The position numbers were made by a program, and so were the translations under genes. From assembly GCA_009746045.1 (NCBI GenBank), contig RPFO01000079.1, positions 5,199,468-5,263,467 on the forward strand: 64,000 nt of DNA. Reading direction: 5' to 3'. The notes beneath the pieces were generated by a model. It was given only the letters and a program-made list of their open reading frames with translations, was not told where the DNA came from and searched no databases. Source of the DNA: Mesostigma viride (Eukaryota > Streptophyta > Mesostigmatophyceae > Mesostigmatales > Mesostigmataceae). Shown piece after piece: positions 59,201 to 64,000 of this stretch (its first letter is position 1; each line of letters begins with the position of its first letter).

Positions 59201-60680
59201 GAATTTCGATTTTGGGAGTCGTGCATCCACAAGGGGTGTGACTGGTCCAGCTGCATAGGCACTTTGCCGTATTTTACAGGGTAGTTTTGGCCCTTCATAA
59301 ATACTGGCGTATGTGCCCCTTTTCGGCCCTTTCATAAATACCCTGGACTGCATTATGGACCAACACAACCTGCAACATCATCATTGCCAAAACTTGCTGT
59401 ATTGGAATGGCTGCCGCGCTGCAGACATTGCAGATGACCAATTGCATGCATGGCTTTGCTTTCCTTGTCTGCCAAACACTCATCATCAGTTGCGTAAAGT
59501 CGGACTATGCATGAACCTTGCATTACACCGTGTATATACCCCGCAGTTAAAGCTCCTGGGCATTCGAGCATCAATGACATTGAATTATGACGCATGGGTT
59601 TTTCTGTCATGTCTATTCACTAAGCAGCACTGGGGCAGGTCCATTAAGTAGCACTGGCTGGGGCAGGCCAAGGGCTGCACAGCCTTATTTACTGCCAAGT
59701 GAATCTTGTCAGGATTGAAGTTGTATCAGCACAAATGTTGGATACTCTACAAAATCGTTGCGGATGCTAACCATTTGCCTTCGTCCCTGATTCTGGTTCT
59801 GGTGCTGTGTAAACATCTCCCCCTGATACTTTGTTACAGGTTTCTTCCAATTCCTGGCGGTGCCCCTTTTTAAGGCATGGGTAAAGGTGAGCCGCAGTTG
59901 GGGTGGGATGGGGAGCAGGGCAATCCTAGTATAAAGCTAGATGCTATTCATCCTGGCAGCATCGATTGTGTGCAGGCTGCCATATGGGGAGAAAATGTTG
60001 ATGAAGCGTTGTGAGATGGGCTACTAGACAGAGGCGCGGACAATCTGCCCGCCTTGGACTGTGCACTAAGCCTATGTGTATACGAGCAGCATGACTTCTT
60101 TGAGAACCTGGACTGTTTTGTCTGCCCTGTCACCCGAGCATTAAGGGTGCCCTCTGTCTTTCGCAGCTCCCAAACTTGTGTTCACTACCCGTGGCCGCCT
60201 TGCTGCCACATGGCCATGTCATGCATGTGATCACACGGTATGCATGCCACATCGACTAGCGACATGGCGCCCACACAGGAGTCAGTCGGGGTGCCAGGTT
60301 GTCAGGCGATGTTAGGCATTTGCTCGTTGCCTCCCTGATAGAATGAGCACAGAGGGGGGGGGGGGATACTCAGTACCATGTCACACTAGAAATCCTACAT
60401 AAGGGCCTATAGAGAAGTACTATGTAAGAGCCTTCAGAGAAATCCTATATAAGAGCATGGTGACAAAAGTGTTATGTCCCGCAACGTGGCTGCTTGGGCC
60501 AGATGGCATTACTGTGCATGGTATAGGAAATGACGTGCAACGTGTCTGCCTGCCTGATTGTCTTCGATGGTTGCACATGCGCAGTGCTTCCCCGCTTCAG
60601 GGCACCTTCTGCAGAACATGACGCAGAACGTCGCATTTTGGAAACAAGAAGTAATCAAACAAGGTAGCAGCCCCAGCTGA
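44214..60680 (+). CDS. transmembrane class-I 3',5'-cyclic-nucleotide phosphodiesterase, plus copy (12 exons, complete)
   Basis: Same gene type as the minus copy, read outward. Exons: 44214-44432, 45841-46309, 47289-47580, 48460-48784, 49651-50750, 51510-51670, 53853-53989, 54676-54869, 55726-55799, 56823-56896 (best phase to 56900), 59840-59886, 60585-60680; about 1063 residues. TM1 is at about 22-42. The ectodomain to about 389 resembles a dCache double-PAS sensor ([16 protein letters not shown], then a second lobe). TM2 is at about 390-416 ([17 protein letters not shown]). A linker has [16 protein letters not shown]. Catalytic motifs are [23 protein letters not shown] (about 850-862), [56 protein letters not shown] and a final [13 protein letters not shown] helix. 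All donors are GT except that the exon 10/11 join is uncertain by a few nt. Ligand and substrate are unknown. Confidence 0.94.
50128..50205 (+). repeat. 30-nt coding repeat in exon 5 of the plus PDE gene
   Basis: Three imperfect units encode [18 protein letters not shown] and GHVEVRIVE in the linker before the catalytic domain. The minus copy has no equivalent array. Unit length is a multiple of three, so the frame is kept. Confidence 0.85.
52000..52573 (+). mobile_element. family A element, copy A3 (in PDE intron 6)
   Basis: Starts in a remnant of the same ORF end as A1 ([12 protein letters not shown], then a frameshifted GGDL...NNKLW block). It continues through ATTGCACCCACAG (52390), AGCACTCTGTGGCCTGCCCA, GGTTGAAGGTTCCTTTA and a GTGAC-GCA-GTCAC hairpin (52542-52554), ending in TTGATTAATTAA. 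It shares its 3' end type with A4, not with A1/A2. It helps explain why this intron is about 2.2 kb against about 0.7 kb in the minus copy. Confidence 0.75.
53459..53703. repeat. (GGGA)n microsatellite, about 240 bp
   Basis: Roughly 58 GGGA units with few interruptions, in intron 6 of the plus PDE gene just before exon 7. Gly-Arg-Glu and Pro-Ser-Leu repeat frames here are artefacts. Confidence 0.98.
56127..56176. repeat. GCT/GCG/GCA trinucleotide cluster
   Basis: Short runs of GCTGCT, GCGGCG and GCAGCA in intron 9 of the plus PDE gene. Confidence 0.85.
58114..58316. repeat. (CAT)n(CTT)n microsatellite, about 63 CTT units
   Basis: Five CAT units, then an uninterrupted CTT run to 58316, followed by GAATCC repeats. 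Lies in intron 10 of the plus PDE gene, at the place corresponding to the CCACG array of the minus copy. Poly-Ser, poly-Phe, poly-Leu and poly-Lys frames are artefacts. Confidence 0.98.
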
Positions 60681-60700
60681 AGGCACCGTTTTTCTCGCAT

Positions 60701-61097
60701 AAGTACTTGTGTGTCGTGCGCATGGGCATGCCACGTTGTACTATGCTCATCTCATTAGAAAATAATTATACGGAAGTTACAAATATCGTCTGCATCATGC
60801 CCCAACCATATAGCCACCAGAGGGGGATATAATCCTCATCTGATCTGTCCACTACTGTCATGGCAGACGAGGCGGTAGTGTAGCGGCTATCTTCAGGGGC
60901 AATCACCTCCACCTGCGGACTTCTACCCTGCATGCTAGCAATGGGCCTTGGGGCCCGTGGGGATAAAACAGGATCATGCCCCTCAGGGAGGTGCTTATCG
61001 CAGACGGCAGCCCATTTCTCCTTGCCTATCATGCGGCTGCTGAGTACAAATAGTTCCAGAGGCCCTGCATCCTCAAGCAGTTGTGTAACATACAACT
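60701..61097 (-). mobile_element. LINE B copy B3 (397-bp 3' fragment)
   Basis: On the minus strand: YVTQLLEDAGPLELFVLSSR, then KEKWAAVCDKHLPEG and the [11 protein letters not shown] segment, the acidic C-terminus (DEDYIPL, stop lost), and a 3' UTR ending AAGTACTT. It keeps the frame that B1 has lost near 24750. It begins just 20 bp after the plus PDE stop codon, so it overlaps that gene's 3' UTR in antisense. Confidence 0.92.
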
Positions 61098-61320
61098 CCA
61101 GACGCTTTGCACCTGCAGCAAAGCAGCAAAATAAAATAACAGTGAATCCCAGCAGGTGGGTCTTCTGGTCCAGCCCTGGGCTGACAGTTGAATAGCTAGT
61201 ACACCAACCTTTTTTGAAGTGGCCATTGCGTGATCATTTTCTTCCATTCATTGGCCTGTGTTTCATATGTTCAACAAGCTAGGCTGAACGTGCATGCATG
61301 GACCGGACTGAACTTGCACA

Positions 61321-61629
61321 TTCTGATCAGACACTCCGCAAAGGTGAAAACCTTTGCGTTCAGTGCCGGGCCGCGGAAAACGCGGAAAACGCGATCTGCA
61401 AATGAATCCGACCGGAATCGAACTGGGGACCTCTCGCACCAATTTTGCTGACTACAGGACGGACGTCTCCGGTTACCATGGCATCGCCAACTTACACCTA
61501 CAGTCATCCGCAAAAGTTCTCCTGTCCGGGGAGTGATGCAAGCCTTTCGGATTTGGTACTAGATAAATCACTCGAGATCTGTGTGTAGGAGTACTACACA
61601 CGTGTCTGCACGCGAGACTTGTTCAGTCT
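61321..61629 (-). mobile_element. SINE-like repeat, copy 1 (309 bp)
   Basis: Starts TTCTGATCAGACACTCCGCA and ends CTTGTTCAGTCT on the plus strand. Read on the minus strand it has AGTTCGATTCC, one mismatch from the tRNA B-box consensus, and an A-box-like TGGCGATGCCATGG about 75 nt before it. It shows no protein-coding signature. It is likely a tRNA-related SINE, but a tRNA cloverleaf could not be drawn by eye. Confidence 0.7.
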
Positions 61630-61651
61630 CGCACCGTGAGACGGGCTGAAC
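61621..61651. other. stem-loop between the two SINE-like copies
   Basis: GTTCAG...CTGAAC outer arms enclose GTCTC...GAGAC inner arms around GCACCGT. A second small hairpin (CTTCTTTAGAAG) follows near 61662. Function unknown; no ribozyme core was recognised. Confidence 0.6.
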
Positions 61652-61713
61652 ACGGCTGAATCCTTCTTTAGAAGGGGGCGTAGCCGGTACTATCGAAATC
61701 AGCCAAGCGTATA

Positions 61714-62022
61714 TTCTGATCAGACACTCCGCAAAGGTGAAAACCTTTGCGTTCAGTGCCGGGCCGCGGAAAACGCGGAAAACGCGATCTGCAAATGAAT
61801 CCGACCGGAATCGAACTGGGGACCTCTCGCACCAATTTTGCTGACTATAGGACGGACGTCTCCACTTACCATGGCATCGCCAACTTACACCTACAGTCAT
61901 CCGCAAAAGTTCTCCTGTCCGGGGAGTGATGCAAGCCTTTCGGATTTGGTACTAGATAAATCACTCGAGATCTGTGTGTAGGAGTACTACACACGTGTCT
62001 GCACGCGAGACTTGTTCAGTCT
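61714..62022 (-). mobile_element. SINE-like repeat, copy 2 (309 bp)
   Basis: Same length as copy 1 and differs at only about three positions (for example GACTATAGG for GACTACAGG, TCCACTTACC for TCCGGTTACC). Starts lie 393 bp apart in direct orientation, so this looks like a recent tandem duplication or two very young insertions. Confidence 0.7.
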
Positions 62023-62805
62023 TGCACATGCTCGCGAGCGTATATAAGCGCGCGGCAGGCTCGAGCTACCATGTTCCGGATTCTCAAAATTTCTGGCCCG
62101 CGGGCTGTTTTTTCTCCTCGACAAGCTCGGCATACATGAAAGGTGATGTTGTAATTCTTTCTGCTGCTTCGAACACTTCAGGAGTGATGCACTGTAGGGG
62201 TTTAGTCGTGAGCAAGATTACCTATAATTAATTAACTTTAATTAATTAATTTATTAACTAGTTAATCAAACACGTGCTCCTGTTATGCCAGTGGCATGCC
62301 ACATGCCAGTGCACAATCGGACCCGTCGAGAGGATCCGGCATCCCCTGTGGGTGCAAGACCCGTGTGCATGAGCATTGCATGGCTGTGGAGGCGTGAGCG
62401 AACGAACGAAAAAATTACCATGATATAGTGCATGGTTCGTAGCATCTCTCTGCATAGGCATAGCATAGCTAAATTCTTAATGCAACATCCATGGGGGTCC
62501 CATTAAAGACAAAGCATGGCTAAATGTTGAAGGCATCATCCATGGGGGCCATTATGGGCGCACATGCGCGGGGGCGTCTTTTCTAGGCGCATCTGCTACT
62601 ACCATCGGTTACAGCTGTAACGCAGTATTGTGACCGGCCGGTATTGTGACATATCACGTGACGAGCCACGAGGTAGCCATGGCTGACGGCGGAGCTCATA
62701 ACTTTCACGTTTGAGCACCGAATTTAGCCGTGAATATCACAGTCGACGCGTCTTTCTACGACGCACATGCTGATATAATTTTCCAAAGCTATTCCGCAAT
62801 ATACG
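62023..62805. other. intergenic; TAAT-rich block and 5' flank of the ORF1-like gene
   Basis: A TTAATTAA-rich block (62225-62268) followed by ACACGTGCTCCTGTTATGCC recalls the 3' end of family A read in reverse, but the match is short. Two direct repeats of CATAGCTAAAT/GCATGGCTAAATG with CATCCATGGGGG lie at 62462-62550. No gene is supported. Confidence 0.4.
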
Positions 62806-64000
62806 ATGAGCAAACGCCCCTCGACGCAACGCAGCCTGGCGGCTGCGCTCGGCAATGAAAATACGTCTGCAGCTCCGGCTGCAGCTTCGCCCACCGGCCC
62901 AGAAGGCAGCGGCGCCACTAGCCAAGCTCTAGTGGTCGCCCAGCCCCCCGCTGAGCCCGCCTCGCCAGCAGCGTCGCCTGAACCCAAGCGCAGTCGCCCT
63001 GCCGAGCCAACCTGGGACGAGTTCGACTTTGACGCCAGCCAGCCCGGCTTTTTTGACAAGCTCACCCTTGATCGCATCCTGGCCTACGTGTTTTTCGGAT
63101 CGCACGCCTCGCTTCTTGAACTGTGCAAGCAGCTTTCTCACCAGGGCCGCTTCTTCAATGGGCACCTTCCTTCAGAGGCGCCATTTTGACCATGTGCAAC
63201 ACCCACACCACCCGCCGCCCCCACCTCCAGCAATATGCCCTCTTTTCCCTCCTTGGACGCTCCATCGAGGCGCTTTGGCCCCCCACGCCCCTCACCACCA
63301 CCTTAACCGAATCCTCCATCCGCGCCCTCCTTAAGGAAGCTTTCGAGCAGCACGTGACCCCCCTTGCCACAGATGTGGCGGCAATGGGCGGCACGCTGGC
63401 TGCTGAGCTAGCTCCCCACCATCTCCACCGCCACCTCCACCCTCCTCGCCTCCTCCACCGCCACCACCCCCGGCCTCGTCCGACGCCATCACTGCCCAGC
63501 TCCGTGACATCGACCAACGTCTTAAGGACAATGCCATCGCTCTCGAGGTCCTGCAGAACACCGCAGGCCTCACCGCCCAGGTGGTGAAGGACATCGCCAC
63601 CAAGCCAGCCCCGGCTGGCCTGGCCGGCGATGCTCCTCCCATCGATCACGACCTGGGCGGGCATGCTTAAGCAGCACACCACCGCCTCCACCACCTCCGC
63701 CGTCGCAGCACAGCTCCAGTGGCAGACGCTTGACCTCCGCGAGGAGGCCGAGCTCGCCAAGCGCAGCCTCAGCGCCATACTCAAGAACTTCGACATATGG
63801 AGGAAGGTGAGAATTCCGAGAAGCTTGCGCGTGCGTTTGAGAGCAAAATCCTTGCACGCATGGGCCTCCTTGGTGACCGCCCACAGCCTCCCCCGCGCGC
63901 GGGGTAAGGCAGGGGCGCCTCCGCTTCTTCTCATCTTTGATGACAGCCCAGCGGACAAGATTTCGTTTCTCAGACGCCGCAAGCGGCTCGAGAAAACTCC
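62806..64000 (+). pseudogene. retroelement ORF1-like gene, frameshifted, cut by the right edge
   Basis: An ATG opens MSKRPSTQRSLAAALG, an Ala/Pro-rich segment and PTWDEFDFDASQPGFFDKL. Coherent protein then continues in other frames: LTESSIRALLKEAFEQHVTP, AITAQLRDIDQRLKDNAIAL, LREEAELAKRSLSAILKNFD, KLARAFESKILARMGLLGDR and DDSPADKISFLRRRKRLEKT. The last part resembles ORF1 proteins of L1-like elements (a short beta-strand, then an Arg-rich helix). The helical middle suggests a coiled coil. At least three frame changes occur. Any ORF2 would lie beyond the window. A degenerate cellular gene cannot be ruled out. Confidence 0.5.

Noticed and set aside
61621-61710. Possible hammerhead ribozyme between the SINE-like copies
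   Set aside because: Stems are present, but the invariant CUGANGA and GAAA core could not be found in the right arrangement.
61568-61906. 112-codon minus-strand frame in the SINE-like copies, repeated at 61513-61271
   Set aside because: Both copies stay open by chance; there is no protein signature and the unit carries a tRNA promoter-like box. The same peptide appears in PDE exon 4 only because the repeat was captured there.

Overview
The window is eukaryotic nuclear DNA. Genes are split by many introns with GT-AG (occasionally GC-AG) ends, intergenic DNA is long, and microsatellites, minisatellites and non-LTR retrotransposons are dense. A plant-type TTTAGGG telomere-like block, a plant-like VPS25 N-terminus and a membrane class-I cyclic-nucleotide phosphodiesterase pair together suggest a green alga or a related photosynthetic protist. 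This placement is inference; no rRNA or other direct taxonomic marker was seen.

Layout. 1-2.3 kb: a 57-bp minisatellite and the 5' end (two exons, minus strand) of the ESCRT-II gene VPS25, which runs off the left edge. 2.3-7 kb: mostly non-coding, with one possible small membrane peptide, a tandem duplication and a truncated repeat element (family A). 7.0-7.5 kb: a two-exon metallothionein gene (minus). 8.3-18.7 kb: a complete eight-exon gene for mitochondrial methylmalonate-semialdehyde dehydrogenase (plus), its introns filled with simple repeats and partial copies of its own exon edges. 19.5-26 kb: a pile of degenerate retroelements: a minus-strand RT fragment, family A copy A2, a nearly full-length but frameshifted APE-type LINE (B1, plus) and the 3' end of another LINE (minus).

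27.2-60.7 kb holds the most notable structure: two complete 12-exon genes for transmembrane cyclic-nucleotide phosphodiesterases, arranged head to head (minus copy 41522-27229, plus copy 44214-60680) about a 2.7-kb shared upstream region. Every exon has a counterpart with the same phase, and most introns have similar lengths. Each protein is predicted to have a TM helix, an extracellular dCache-like sensor, a second TM helix, a linker and a class-I PDE catalytic domain. In the minus copy, 106 nt of exon 4 that encode TM2 are replaced, length for length and in frame, by part of a SINE-like repeat; two near-identical 309-bp copies of that repeat lie at 61.3-62.0 kb. The minus copy also has two GC splice donors where the plus copy has GT.

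60.7-64 kb: a LINE B fragment, the tandem SINE-like pair and, at the right edge, the start of a frameshifted retroelement ORF1-like gene. The genes form no obvious pathway, apart from the PDE pair, which would hydrolyse cAMP and/or cGMP in response to an external signal. All exon coordinates were derived by eye from splice signals, reading phase and family similarity.
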